From positions 441,965 through 505,964 of the forward strand of contig NZ_NSKH01000018.1 of NCBI RefSeq assembly GCF_003144095.1: DNA of 64,000 nucleotides, given 5' to 3'. The notes beneath the pieces are model-generated. The model was not told where the DNA came from. It saw only the letters and a program-made list of their open reading frames with translations, and made no database searches. Origin of the DNA: Streptomyces sp. ICBB 8177 (GTDB taxonomy: Bacteria > Actinomycetota > Actinomycetes > Streptomycetales > Streptomycetaceae). Both the position numbers and the translations under genes were made by a program. This document shows positions 25,449-35,465 of this stretch, piece by piece (position 1 is the stretch's first letter; each line of letters opens with the position of its first letter).

Positions 25449-25643
25449 AACCTGGGAACCAGCAGGTCAAGCGGGGCTGGGCCAGGCGTACCGTGCATGG
25501 TGCAGTCATCCGGACACCCGGTGTGCGCACCCCTCACGCGCCGGCTCCCGACCCCCGTTCGCTGCGGGCGGGCCGTGCCCGATGACCCATGGCCCGTGAG
25601 CGGGACCGGGCAGGACCGAGCAGAACGACGTGAGGTGGTACGC

Positions 25644-25946
25644 GTGCGACTGACCCCGCATGAACAGGAGCGTCTACTGATCCACGTGGCGGCGGACGTC
25701 GCCCGCAGACGCCAGGAACGCGGTGTGCGGCTCAACCACCCCGAGGCGGTCGCCCTCATCACCTCGCACGTCCTCGAAGGCGCCCGGGACGGCCGCACCG
25801 TCGCGGAGTTGATGTCCTCCGGCCGCAAGGTGCTCACCCGTGACGAGGTCATGGAGGGCATCCCGGAGATGCTGTCCGACGTCCAGGTGGAGGCGACCTT
25901 CCCGGACGGCACCAAGCTGGTCACCGTCCACGACCCGATCGGGTGA
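25644..25946 (+). CDS. ureA: Urease gamma subunit
   Basis: A 100-residue structural subunit of urease, which splits urea into ammonia and carbamate. It starts [19 protein letters not shown] and contains the family stretch NHPEAVALI and [25 protein letters not shown] lies six bases before GTG 25644. First gene of ureABCFGD, under GlnR-type boxes. Standard length. Confidence 0.97.
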   Translation: MRLTPHEQERLLIHVAADVARRRQERGVRLNHPEAVALITSHVLEGARDGRTVAELMSSGRKVLTRDEVMEGIPEMLSDVQVEATFPDGTKLVTVHDPIG

Positions 25947-25953
25947 ACCGGCG

Positions 25954-26265
25954 GTGATTCCCGGAGAGATCCTCCACGCCGACGAGCCGGTGGTCCTCAA
26001 CGAGGGCCGCCCCGTGGTCAGGCTCACCGTGCTCAACGCCGCGGACCGGCCGGTGCAGGTCGGCTCGCACTACCACTTCGCCGAGGCCAACCCGGGCCTG
26101 GAGTTCGACCGCGAGGCCGCCCACGGTCTGCGGCTGTCGGTCGCCGCCGGCACCGCCGTGCGGTTCGAACCGGGCCTGCCGGTGGAGATCGAACTCGTGC
26201 CGATCGCGGGCGAGCGCGTGGTGGCCGGACTGCGCGGCGAGACCGGCGGCCCCCTCGACGGCTGA
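25954..26265 (+). CDS. ureB: Urease beta subunit
   Basis: A 103-residue urease beta subunit. It starts [17 protein letters not shown] and carries the conserved [18 protein letters not shown]. The start codon is GTG 25954, eight bases after the ureA stop, and translation is probably coupled since only a weak ribosome site is seen. The subunit packs against UreC and helps cover the active site. Normal length. Confidence 0.97.
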   Translation: MIPGEILHADEPVVLNEGRPVVRLTVLNAADRPVQVGSHYHFAEANPGLEFDREAAHGLRLSVAAGTAVRFEPGLPVEIELVPIAGERVVAGLRGETGGPLDG

Positions 26266-26329
26266 GCCCGGGCGCCACCGGGCTCGGCCCCGTTCGCCCG
26301 CCCGGGCCGCTGCGGCTTACGGCCGACGA

Positions 26330-26349
26330 GGCGAACGATCGCGTTCGCC
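26330..26349. repeat. Inverted repeat between ureB and ureC
   Basis: GGCGAACG-ATCG-CGTTCGCC, perfect 8-bp arms and a 4-base loop, in the 119-base gap before ureC. Could tune relative expression of the subunits by mRNA processing or partial termination. Confidence 0.45.
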
Positions 26350-26384
26350 ATGCCGAACACCCCATCGGGACAAGGGAACTGACG

Positions 26385-28106
26385 ATGGCTCAACTAACCC
26401 GTGCCGCCTACACGGACCTCTTCGGGCCGACCACCGGCGACCGCGTCCGGCTGGCCGACACCGACCTGCTGATCGAGATCGAACGCGACCTGTGCGGCGG
26501 GCCCGGACGGGCGGGCGACGAGGCGGTGTTCGGCGGCGGCAAGGTGATCCGCGAGTCGATGGGCCAGTCCCGGGTGACCCGTGCCCAGGGCGCCCCCGAC
26601 ACCGTGATCACCGGCGCGGTGGTCCTTGACCACTGGGGCGTGGTCAAGGCGGACGTCGGCATCCGCGACGGGCGGATCGCCGGCATCGGCAAGGCGGGCA
26701 ACCCCGAGACGATGGACGGCGTGCACCCCCGGCTGGTGATCGGGCCTGAGACCGAGATCATCGCGGGCGGCGGTCTCATCCTCACCGCGGGCGCGGTCGA
26801 CGCCCATGTGCACTTCATCTGCCCGCAGTTGGTGGACGAGGCCCTGGCGGCCGGGGTCACCACGCTGGTCGGCGGCGGGACCGGACCTGCCGAGGGCAGC
26901 AAGGCGACCACGATCACCCCGGGCGCCTGGCACCTGGCCCGCACCTTCGAGGCCCTGGAGTCCTCGCCGGTCAACGTCGGGCTGCTCGGCAAGGGAAACA
27001 CCGTCAGCGTCGACTCGATGTACGACCAACTCCTCGCCGGAGTCGTCGGATTCAAGATCCATGAGGACTGGGGTGCCACCCCCGCCGCCATCGACGCGTG
27101 CCTCACGGTGTGCGCGGCGACCGGCGCGCAGGTGGCGATCCACACCGACACACTGAACGAGGCTGGCTTCGTCGAGGACACCCTCGCGGCCATCGCCGGA
27201 CGCGGCATCCACGCCTACCACACCGAGGGCGCGGGCGGCGGGCACGCGCCCGACATCATCACCGTGGTGTCCCGGCCCAACGTGCTGCCCTCGTCGACCA
27301 ACCCGACCCGACCGCACACCGCCAACACCGTCGACGAACACCTCGACATGCTGATGGTCTGCCATCACCTCAACCCCGCCGTGCCGGAGGACCTCGCCTT
27401 CGCCGAGTCCAGGATCCGGCCCTCGACCATCGCGGCCGAGGACGTGCTGCACGACCTCGGCGCCATCTCGATCATCTCCTCCGACTCCCAGGCGATGGGC
27501 CGGATCGGGGAGGTGGTGCTGCGCACCTGGCAGACCGCGCACGTGATGAAACGCCGCCGCGGCGCGCTGCCCGGCGACGGCCGGGCCGACAACCGGCGGG
27601 CCAGGCGCTACGTCGCGAAGTACACCATCAACCCGGCGATCGCCCAGGGCATGGACGCCGAGGTGGGATCGGTGGAGGCCGGCAAGCTCGCCGACCTCGT
27701 GCTGTGGGAACCGGCGTTCTTCGGCGTCAAACCGCACCTCGTGATCAAGGGCGGCCAGGTGGCGTACGCGCAGGTCGGCGATGCCAACGCCTCCATTCCC
27801 ACGCCTCAGCCCGTCCTCCCACGGCCGATGTTCGGCGCCACGGGACGCGCGCCCGCGGCCAACTCGCTCAACTTCGTCACCCCGACCGCGCTGGACGACG
27901 GGCTCACTGAGCGGCTGGGCCTGGGCAAGCGGTTCGCGGCCATCCGCGACACCCGCCCGGTCACCAAGGCCGACATGCGGGAGAACGACGCCATGCCCAG
28001 GGTGGAGGTCGACCCCGACACCTTCACCGTGCGGATCGACGGCGACGCGGTGGAACCCGATCCGGCCACCGAACTGCCCATGGCACAGCGCTACTTCCTC
28101 TTCTGA
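26385..28106 (+). CDS. ureC: Urease alpha (catalytic) subunit
   Basis: A 573-residue nickel enzyme subunit. Metal and catalytic residues are visible: H141 and H143 in DAHVHFICP, the carbamylated lysine K224 in [11 protein letters not shown]253, H279, the mobile-flap C326-H327 in MVCHHLNP and D367 in SSDSQAMGR. All conserved residues are intact, so activity is likely given nickel loading by UreD/F/G. The stop overlaps the ureF start by one base (TGATG). Length and order are standard. Confidence 0.98.
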   Translation: MAQLTRAAYTDLFGPTTGDRVRLADTDLLIEIERDLCGGPGRAGDEAVFGGGKVIRESMGQSRVTRAQGAPDTVITGAVVLDHWGVVKADVGIRDGRIAGIGKAGNPETMDGVHPRLVIGPETEIIAGGGLILTAGAVDAHVHFICPQLVDEALAAGVTTLVGGGTGPAEGSKATTITPGAWHLARTFEALESSPVNVGLLGKGNTVSVDSMYDQLLAGVVGFKIHEDWGATPAAIDACLTVCAATGAQVAIHTDTLNEAGFVEDTLAAIAGRGIHAYHTEGAGGGHAPDIITVVSRPNVLPSSTNPTRPHTANTVDEHLDMLMVCHHLNPAVPEDLAFAESRIRPSTIAAEDVLHDLGAISIISSDSQAMGRIGEVVLRTWQTAHVMKRRRGALPGDGRADNRRARRYVAKYTINPAIAQGMDAEVGSVEAGKLADLVLWEPAFFGVKPHLVIKGGQVAYAQVGDANASIPTPQPVLPRPMFGATGRAPAANSLNFVTPTALDDGLTERLGLGKRFAAIRDTRPVTKADMRENDAMPRVEVDPDTFTVRIDGDAVEPDPATELPMAQRYFLF

Positions 28107-28795
28107 TGGCGACCGCCCCGGGCGCGTCCGCCGCGCTCCTCGTGCTCGCCGACGGCCGCTTCCCGGCCGGGGGCCACGCCCACTCCGGTGGCGTGGAGGC
28201 CGCGGTGCGTGCCGGACGGCTCCATGACGCCGCCGCGCTGGAACGGTTCTGCCGCGGCCGCCTGCACACCTGCGGACTGGTCGCCGCGGGACTGGCCGGC
28301 GCCGCGGCCTGCGGATACGACCCGCTCGCGCTCGACGACGCGGCCGACGCTCGTACGCCGTCACCGGCCCTGCGCGCCGCCGCCCGCAGGCTGGGACGGC
28401 AGATGATGCGCGCGGCACGGGCCGCGTGGCCCTCGGCGGCCCTGGACGACCTGGCCGCGGCCCGCCCGCGCGGCGCCCACCAGCCCGTCGTTCTCGGCGT
28501 GGCCGCGGCCTCGGCGGGACTCGGCCCACCGGACGCCGCCCGCGCCGCCGCCCACGAGTCGGTGAGCGGACCGGCCACGGCCGCCGTGCGGCTGCTCGGC
28601 CTGGACCCGTTCGAGGCGACGGCGGTACTGGCGCGGCTGGCCCCCGAGGTCGACGCCGTGACCGCGCACGCCGTCCGCCTCGCGGAACGCGTCACGACGG
28701 AGGGGACCGACGCGCTCCCCGCGGCCTCGGCACCCCTGCTCGACGTCCTCGCCGAACACCACGCCGCCTGGCCCGTACGGCTCTTCGCGTCATGA
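28106..28795 (+). CDS. ureF: Urease accessory protein UreF
   Basis: A 229-residue all-helical chaperone. Family marks are [21 protein letters not shown] near the start (in two parts: [21 protein letters not shown]) and the late segment [19 protein letters not shown]. It acts with UreD and UreG to deliver nickel to apo-urease. Start overlaps the ureC stop and the end overlaps an ATG (ATGA) of the ureG frame, so translation is coupled through the operon. Confidence 0.92.
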   Translation: MATAPGASAALLVLADGRFPAGGHAHSGGVEAAVRAGRLHDAAALERFCRGRLHTCGLVAAGLAGAAACGYDPLALDDAADARTPSPALRAAARRLGRQMMRAARAAWPSAALDDLAAARPRGAHQPVVLGVAAASAGLGPPDAARAAAHESVSGPATAAVRLLGLDPFEATAVLARLAPEVDAVTAHAVRLAERVTTEGTDALPAASAPLLDVLAEHHAAWPVRLFAS

Positions 28796-28857
28796 GCCCC
28801 AGGCGGCAGGCGCCACCCCCGAGCGCCCCCATCCGTAAACCACCGATCGGAGCCACC

Positions 28858-29549
<692 letters not shown>

Positions 29550-29553
<4 letters not shown>

Positions 29554-30437
29554 CCCCTCCCGTGCTCACCACCACCCCGGGCGCCGCCCCCGCAACGTAC
29601 GCGGTGCCGCGTCCCACCCTCCCGCCCGGCGGCGTCCACGCCGGAGCCCGCGTCGTCGCCGCCCCAGACGGCCGGGGCGGCACCGCGCTGCCCGTGCTGG
29701 ACGGCGGCGGCCCGTTCGCCCTGCGCCGTACGCGATCCGGCGCACCCTGGGCGCACGTCACCGTGGTCGGGGCGATGACCGCACCGCTCGGCGGGGACCG
29801 GCTGACGCTTTCCGCCGAAGTCCTCGCGGGCGCGAGGCTGCGGGTCGGATCGGCCGCCGCCACCGTCTCCCTGCCCGGTCGCGGCGGCGCCCCCGCGACG
29901 TACGACGTCGACCTGAGCGTGGGCGAGGGCGCCGAACTGCACTGGCTGCCCGAGCCGTTGATCGCCGCGGCCGGAAGCGACCTGACCGTGACCACCCGCG
30001 TCACCCTCGCCGCCGGGGCGCGACTGGTGTTCCGGGAGGAGCAGGTGCTCGGCCGGGCGGGGGAGCGGACCGGGCGGCTGGTGAGCAGGCTGACGGTGCG
30101 CAGGGCCGGGCGCCCGCTGCTCGACCAGGAACTCTCCTTCGGTCCGGGGGAGCCGGGGTGGTCGGGCCCCGCGGTCCTCGGCGGCTATCGGTCGGCCGGT
30201 CAACTGCTCACTGTGGCACCGGAGTTCGCCGAACGCGCGCCGGACGTACGGCTCCTGACGGAGGATCCGGGCGGGGGCGAGGGGGTGCTGACCCCACTGG
30301 CGGGTCCCGCCGCGCTGGTGACGGCCCTGGCGCACGACGGCCTGACGCTGCGTCGGCTGCTGGACCGGGGCCGGGCGGCCGCCGTGCCCGGCTCGGCGCA
30401 ACCGGTCAGCCGGTCGGACGCCCCCGGCTCGTCATAG
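29550..30437 (+). CDS. ureD: Urease accessory protein UreD
   Basis: A 295-residue beta-rich scaffold protein (also called UreH) needed for nickel insertion into urease. Recognised by its position at the end of ureABCFG and by short family marks such as [20 protein letters not shown] (a repeating beta helix) and [12 protein letters not shown] 29550 overlaps the ureG stop (GTGA). Sequence in this family is weakly conserved, so position supports the call strongly. Confidence 0.9.
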
Positions 30438-30580
30438 GGCGGACGCCTGGCCAAGCTTACGAAATGATGAAGAAACCTCTGTGTGGGCTGTGCGAATCCT
30501 GTGCGATGGAGAAAGGATCGCCCCGACACCGCGTGACCGCCCATGACCACGGCGGCACGCCGGCAAGGAGGGGAAAGTCC

Positions 30581-32200
30581 TTGAAACGCATCACCGTGCT
30601 GGGCGCCGTCGCCACCCTGCTCGCGGGAGCCGTCGCCACCGCCCCGGCCGGGTACGCGGCCGACCGCGGCGCGCCCGGCGTGGCCGAGGCCCGCGGGGCG
30701 GCCGTCGCCGCGGCCCGCGCCGCCGAAGCCGGAATCCACTGGACCGCCTGCCCGGCGGACTGGCAGCTCGCCGCGCCCATCCAGTGCGGCTGGGTGACCG
30801 TGCCGGTCGACTACGCGAAGCCGAACGGGCCCACCATCAAGCTCGCCGTCGACCGCGCGCGCAGCACCGGCACCAAGGCGCAGCGCCAGGGCTCGCTGAT
30901 CTACAACCCGGGCGGCCCGGGCGGCTCCGGTCTGTCCTTCCCGCGCCGGACGACCACCCGGAACGCGATCTGGGCCGCCACCGCCAAGGCCTATGACTTC
31001 GTGGGATTCGACCCCCGCGGCGTCGGGCACTCCGCGCCGGTCTCGTGCGAGGACCCGGGGGCCTTCGCCAAGGCGCCCAAGCCCGACCCGGTCCCGCGCG
31101 ACGCCGCCGACAAGCTGGCGATGCGCGGGACGGCCGCGCGGTACGCCGACGGCTGCCACGCGCGCGGCGGCAGGCTGCTGCCGTACCTGACCACGCCCGA
31201 CACCGCCCGCGACATGGACGTCATCCGTGCCGCACTCGGTGACAAGAAGATCAACTATCTGGGGGTCTCCTACGGGACCTACCTCGGCGCCGTCTACGCC
31301 ACGCTCTTCCCGACCCACGTACGCCGCCTGCTGGTGGACAGCGTGGTGGAACCCAGCCCCGACCACATCTGGTACCGGGACAACCTCGACCAGGACGTGG
31401 CGTTCCAGGGGCGATGGAACGACTGGGAGGACTGGGTCGCCCGGCACGACGCGAGCTACCACCTCGGCACCACCCGCGCCACCGTCGAGCGGCAGTGGCT
31501 CAAGCTGCGCGCCACCGCCGCGGCGCACCCGCTGGGCGGTGTCGTGGGCCCGGCCGAGCTGATCGCGTTCTTCCAGAACGCGCCGTACTACGACCAGTAC
31601 TGGACGATCGTGGCCGGCGCGTGGAGCCAGTACGTGGCGGGCGACGCCAAACCGCTGGTCTCGGCCGCCACCCCCGCCGCGGCCGGGTCCCCGGGCGCGG
31701 TCGCCGCGGAGAACGAGAACGCCGTCTACACCGCGGTGGAGTGCAACGACGCCGCGTGGCCGAGGAGTTGGGCCGTCTGGGACCGTGACAACACCCGGCT
31801 GAACGCCCGCTATCCGCTCATGACCTGGCCCAACGCGGCGATGAACCTGCCGTGCGCCACCTGGCGCGAGCCGCAGCTCACCCCGCTCGACGTCCGGTCG
31901 CACGCGGGCCTGCCCGGTGTGCTGATCGTGCAGAGCACCCGTGACGCGGCCACCCCGTACCCGGGCGCGGTCGAACTGCACCGCAGGCTCGGGGGCTCGG
32001 AGATGATCATCGAGCGCGGCGCCGGGTCGCACGGCGTCACCGGCCTAATCAACCCCTGCGTCAACGACCGGGTCACCGCCTACTTCGTCGACGGCAGGCT
32101 GGACGGCCACGACGTGACCTGCGCCCCGCACGCCACGCCGCGACCCCCCGCCCGCACCGCCCCGAAGGCCAAGGCCGCCGACCTCCCGACGGCCGGCTGA
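30581..32200 (+). CDS. tap: Secreted tripeptidyl aminopeptidase (alpha/beta hydrolase, S33)
   Basis: A 539-residue exported enzyme that removes tripeptides from N-termini of extracellular peptides. A signal peptide (VLGAVATLLAGAVATAPAGYA) is followed by the oxyanion motif YNPGGPGGSG, the nucleophile Ser230 in GVSYGTYLG, and the late catalytic Asp and His in QSTRDAATPY and AGSHGVTGL. The C-terminus has a Pro/Lys tail. TTG 30581 lies seven bases after GGAGGGG. A longer in-frame reading from ATG 30464 is unlikely. Ends at a 19-bp terminator stem. Confidence 0.93.
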   Translation: MKRITVLGAVATLLAGAVATAPAGYAADRGAPGVAEARGAAVAAARAAEAGIHWTACPADWQLAAPIQCGWVTVPVDYAKPNGPTIKLAVDRARSTGTKAQRQGSLIYNPGGPGGSGLSFPRRTTTRNAIWAATAKAYDFVGFDPRGVGHSAPVSCEDPGAFAKAPKPDPVPRDAADKLAMRGTAARYADGCHARGGRLLPYLTTPDTARDMDVIRAALGDKKINYLGVSYGTYLGAVYATLFPTHVRRLLVDSVVEPSPDHIWYRDNLDQDVAFQGRWNDWEDWVARHDASYHLGTTRATVERQWLKLRATAAAHPLGGVVGPAELIAFFQNAPYYDQYWTIVAGAWSQYVAGDAKPLVSAATPAAAGSPGAVAAENENAVYTAVECNDAAWPRSWAVWDRDNTRLNARYPLMTWPNAAMNLPCATWREPQLTPLDVRSHAGLPGVLIVQSTRDAATPYPGAVELHRRLGGSEMIIERGAGSHGVTGLINPCVNDRVTAYFVDGRLDGHDVTCAPHATPRPPARTAPKAKAADLPTAG

Positions 32201-32207
32201 CCCCGGC

Positions 32208-32254
32208 CCCGCTCCGGCGCACGCCCCTTTTCCGAGGGCGTGCGCCGGAGCGGG
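32208..32254 (+). terminator. Strong transcription terminator after tap
   Basis: A perfect 19-bp stem (32208-32226 with 32236-32254; CCCGCTCCGG... in the first arm) with a nine-base loop containing TTTT. No U-run follows, which is common for actinobacterial terminators. Confidence 0.85.
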
Positions 32255-32315
32255 CGTGAGGAACAAGGCCGCCGGAGCCGGTGGAACCGCCCAATATCCG
32301 CGGGTGCGGGCGACC

Positions 32316-32344
32316 TTGTTGCGGGAGAGTGGTATCGCGATATA
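32316..32344 (+). promoter_or_regulatory. Promoter with a TATCGCGATA palindrome at the -10
   Basis: TTGTTG, a 17-base spacer, then GATATA; the perfect palindrome TATCGCGATA (32333-32342) overlaps the -10, and an imperfect dyad ATAGCTTAACTAT lies just beyond (32343-32355). This is a likely regulated promoter for the DUF1707 gene. Confidence 0.5.
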
Positions 32345-32409
32345 GCTTAACTATGCGCCGGGTCAAGCGAGTCGGCGTCCATCGCTCACCCTGACCGAGG
32401 AGGCGCCGC

Positions 32410-33078
32410 ATGTCCTCGACCGCCGTTCCGGCACCGGGTTCCGACTCCGGCTCCCCGGCCGACGTCGGTGCGCGGCGTCCGCGCCTGGCCAAGCTGCCCG
32501 GCGCCGCGCCCGACCTGCGCGCCTCCGACGAGGAGCGCGACCAGGTCGCGGGAATCCTCGCCGACGCGCTCGCCACCGGGCGGCTCGCGCCCGACGAGCA
32601 CGCCGAGCGGCTCGAAGCGGTCTACGCGGCCCGCACCCGCGGCGAACTCGCGCCCCTCACCCAGGACCTGCCGGAGCCCGCCGAAGGCCGGACGGCGCTC
32701 GCCCGGCACCTCGACGCGGCGCCCGTGCACGCGGTGTTCAGCAAGATCCGGCGCGGCGGTCAGTGGCCGGTGCCGCCGGAGACCGTGGTGCGCTCGACCT
32801 TCGGCGCCGCCGTGATCGACCTGCGGCACGCCGTCTTCACGCGCCACGAAGTCGTCATCCACGCCCACTCGTTCTGCGGAAAGATCGAGATCCTGGTGCC
32901 CGACAACGCCCGGGTCCACGACACCGGCACCGCGCTGTTCGGCAAGCGCTCGTTGCCCGGTGGCAGGGAGGCCGAGGGCGACGACGGCCCGGTCGTACGG
33001 ATCACCGGCCGCTCCCTCTTCGGTCACGTGCGCGTGATGCGCGGCGGCTTCAAGTGGCCGTGGCGGGAGTGGCGTTGA
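32410..33078 (+). CDS. DUF1707 / LiaF-like envelope-stress protein
   Basis: A 222-residue protein. The N-terminal ~60 residues are a DUF1707 (SHOCT-like) domain: LRASDEERDQVAGILADALATGRL then HAERLEAVYAARTRGEL. The C-terminal half resembles the LiaF/YvqF C-terminal beta domain (STFGAAVIDLRHAVF, FCGKIEILVP, SLFGHVRV). Proteins with this build often respond to cell-envelope stress. GAGGAGG precedes ATG by six bases. No membrane helix is seen. Precise role unknown. Confidence 0.82.
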   Translation: MSSTAVPAPGSDSGSPADVGARRPRLAKLPGAAPDLRASDEERDQVAGILADALATGRLAPDEHAERLEAVYAARTRGELAPLTQDLPEPAEGRTALARHLDAAPVHAVFSKIRRGGQWPVPPETVVRSTFGAAVIDLRHAVFTRHEVVIHAHSFCGKIEILVPDNARVHDTGTALFGKRSLPGGREAEGDDGPVVRITGRSLFGHVRVMRGGFKWPWREWR

Positions 33079-33136
33079 GCGCGTGCGGGGGCGGCATGCC
33101 CGCTTCCGCCGCCCGCGCCGCGCGCCCGGCGTGCCG

Positions 33137-34222
33137 TCAACCGCGCCGCTCGGCCAGCCACTCGTCCTCCGCCGCGTAGTCGAAGAGCGCGTCGCCGTAC
33201 GAGGCCGCCATGTCCGGGAACGCCTCGCGCCAGTCGCGGTCGGCCAGCTCGCGGGTCATCCACTCCACCGTCGCGGGCATCGACTCCGCGTAGCCGGTGA
33301 CCGCGCGGTAGCCCAGCTCGCGTTCCGCCGCGGTCATGTCGAGGACCATGGGGTACGGCAGCGCCCACGGGGTGTCGCCCACGTTCTCCCTCGGCGGCTT
33401 GCCGTCCACCAGCACCGTCTCGCAGGACCACCCCAGCGCCGCGTCCACCGCCGCGCCGATCTCCGCCACGGTGGGCGCCTGGGGATCGACCGCGTTGAGC
33501 ACCCGCGCGCCGGGCCTGAGCGCGGCCAGCCGGATCAACTCCGCCAGGTTGGCGGTGTTCACGGTGTGGAAGCGGCTCTCACCGCGGTGGGCCAGCACCC
33601 GCACCCGGCGCTTGTCCAGCGCGCGCTGGACGAAATACAGCTCGCGCGGGGTGCGGCTGTGCGGACCGTGCACCGCGCCCGCCCGCAGCAGCGTCACCGG
33701 CAGCCGGTCGGCGGCCAGCAGGTCCCGCTCCAGCGCCACCTTGCGCGTCGCGTAGGTCGCCTCGCCCGGTTCCACCGTCGGCTGCGCCTCGGACATGGGC
33801 ACCGGGTAGCGGGGCAGGCCGTCCGGCTCGTCCTGTGTGTCGAACCCACGGCCCCGCTCGTCCACGTAGACCGCCGCGCTGGAGACCACCACAGCCGAGC
33901 CGACCGCACCGGACAGCGCCGCCAACTGCCGTGCGTGCGCCGTCCCGTACGCCACGCAGTCCACCAGCACGTCGCAGCCGTCGCCCAGTGCCGACTCCAG
34001 CGCGCCCGGTTCGTCCCGGTCGAGCGCGACGGCCTCCACGCCGTCCGGCCAGGCATCGTCCCGCCGACCGCGCCGCGACGCCGCGCGCACCCGCCAGCCG
34101 TCGCGGGCCAGCGCGGCCACCGCCGGCCGTCCGATCTGCCCTGTCGCCCCGAGCACGAAGGCCGTGCCCGGCGTCCTTGTCGTCATCGCTGTGCCGGTCG
34201 TCCCCGGCGTCCCCGTCGTCAT
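33137..34222 (-). CDS. Extended SDR / NAD(P)-dependent epimerase-like protein
   Basis: A 361-residue Rossmann-fold enzyme. The NAD(P) motif GATGQIGRP (G-x-x-G-x-x-G) is at the start, an acidic/basic loop AASRRGRR after beta-2 suggests NADP preference, and the late segment is epimerase-like. A full YxxxK is uncertain: ATYATRKVALE matches YxxxK with Tyr and Lys. Substrate unknown. An alternative start at ATG 34186 (MTTRTPG) is possible, as the first 12 residues are a Thr/Gly repeat. Confidence 0.82.
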   Translation of the reverse strand: MTTGTPGTTGTAMTTRTPGTAFVLGATGQIGRPAVAALARDGWRVRAASRRGRRDDAWPDGVEAVALDRDEPGALESALGDGCDVLVDCVAYGTAHARQLAALSGAVGSAVVVSSAAVYVDERGRGFDTQDEPDGLPRYPVPMSEAQPTVEPGEATYATRKVALERDLLAADRLPVTLLRAGAVHGPHSRTPRELYFVQRALDKRRVRVLAHRGESRFHTVNTANLAELIRLAALRPGARVLNAVDPQAPTVAEIGAAVDAALGWSCETVLVDGKPPRENVGDTPWALPYPMVLDMTAAERELGYRAVTGYAESMPATVEWMTRELADRDWREAFPDMAASYGDALFDYAAEDEWLAERRG

Positions 34223-34300
34223 GGGGCCGACGCTACGCGTGGGGCGGGGGAGTGGGCCAGAGATGTTCGCCGTACGCTGATCCGTCGTCAGGGTGCGCCG

Positions 34301-35017
34301 TCAGGCAGAGCGGCGGAGCTTCGGGTGGGCGGCGCGTGCGGCGGCCAGTTCGGCCTTGACCTCGGTCGCGTACCGGTCGACGTACTCCTGCCCCGACAAC
34401 TCCATGATGGCGTAGACGATCTCGTCCACCACCGACCGCAGCACGAAGCGCTCGTTCTCCATCCCGGCGAAGCGGGAGAAGTCCATCGGCTCGCTGAACC
34501 GGATCGTCACCCGGCGGATCCTCGGCAGCACCCGGCCGGGCGGCTGGATCTCGAACGTGCCGACCATCGCGCAGGGCACCACCGGCGCGCCGGACTTCAG
34601 TGCCATCACCGCCACCCCGGTGCGGCCCTTGTACAGCCGTCCGTCGTGCGAGCGGGTCCCCTCCGGGTAGACGCCCATCAGCTCCCCGCGCCGCAGCACC
34701 TTCAGCGCCTCCTCCACGGCCGACTGCGACGCCCTGCCACCGGTGCGGTCGACCGGGATCTGTCCCGCGCTGCGGAAGAACGCCGCGATCAGCGCGCCCT
34801 TGAGGCCCGGGCCCGTGAAGTACTCCTGCTTGGCCAGAAAAGTGATGCGGCGCGGGAGGATCGCGGGCATCAGGAAGTGGTCGGAGAACGACAGGTGGTT
34901 GCCCGCGACGATCGCCGCGCCCTCCTCGGGGACGTGCTCCAGCCCCTCGATCCGGGGCCGGAACAGCAGCCTCAGCAGCGGACCGAGGATCACGTATTTG
35001 AGGACGTAATAGAACAC
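34301..35017 (-). CDS. 1-acyl-sn-glycerol-3-phosphate acyltransferase (PlsC-type)
   Basis: A 238-residue membrane-linked acyltransferase of lipid synthesis; it transfers an acyl group to lysophosphatidic acid to make phosphatidic acid. The HxxxxD site is NHLSFSDH and the phosphate-binding block is YPEGTRS; a hydrophobic N-terminus (FYYVLKYVILGPLLRLLF) anchors it to the membrane. A small transmembrane protein and CtaG genes lie upstream on the same strand. Paralogues exist in streptomycetes, so I give no gene symbol. Confidence 0.9.
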   Translation of the reverse strand: MFYYVLKYVILGPLLRLLFRPRIEGLEHVPEEGAAIVAGNHLSFSDHFLMPAILPRRITFLAKQEYFTGPGLKGALIAAFFRSAGQIPVDRTGGRASQSAVEEALKVLRRGELMGVYPEGTRSHDGRLYKGRTGVAVMALKSGAPVVPCAMVGTFEIQPPGRVLPRIRRVTIRFSEPMDFSRFAGMENERFVLRSVVDEIVYAIMELSGQEYVDRYATEVKAELAAARAAHPKLRRSA

Positions 35018-35152
35018 GGTCGGGCCTTCCCCTGTACGGCGGCGAACGGACGGGCGGCGGCGGGCCGGAAGCGGGCCGCCGCGCGGCGGCCACGCACAGT
35101 ATTCCCCTCATCACCCCGGTGTAAGGCCCGGCGCGGACCCACGCGAACGCGG

Positions 35153-35311
35153 TCAGCGGCTGCCGACCAGTGCCGTGCCCCCGGCGAGCACCGCCAGCGT
35201 CGCCCAGCCCAGCCAGAGCCAGCCGCTGTCGCCCACCACGACCGTGTACGCGGTCACCAGCACCAGCATCGCCAGGGCCGCGGCCGTCATCACCCGCGTC
35301 GCACCCGTCAT
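35153..35311 (-). CDS. Small two-helix membrane protein, unknown function
   Basis: 52 residues, too short for clear family assignment. Two hydrophobic segments (VMTAAALAMLVLVTAYTVVV and WLWLGWATLAVLAGGTALVG) are separated by GDSG. AAGGGGGA lies a few bases before ATG 35311. Between plsC and ctaG on the same strand, which fits a membrane operon. Coding bias agrees with a real gene but expression is unproven. Confidence 0.6.
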   Translation of the reverse strand: MTGATRVMTAAALAMLVLVTAYTVVVGDSGWLWLGWATLAVLAGGTALVGSR

Positions 35312-35465
35312 CCGCCGTCCCCCTTCCGCGCAGCACGAGGAAGACCCGCCCGGGCCCCGTACCGGAGCCGCGGAAACCATCGTCGCCCCGCAGCGGTCCC
35401 ATCCGCTACGGGGCGACGATCGGCGAGGCGGGCCGGGAAGACCCGGCGGGGCACGGAGTCCGCGG

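Noticed and set aside
26394-28529. A 711-codon open frame opposite ureC and ureF
   Set aside because: The urease subunits on the other strand are unambiguous; this frame has no recognisable domain.
30200-32032. A 610-codon open frame opposite tap
   Set aside because: Antisense shadow; tap has a signal peptide and a complete catalytic set.
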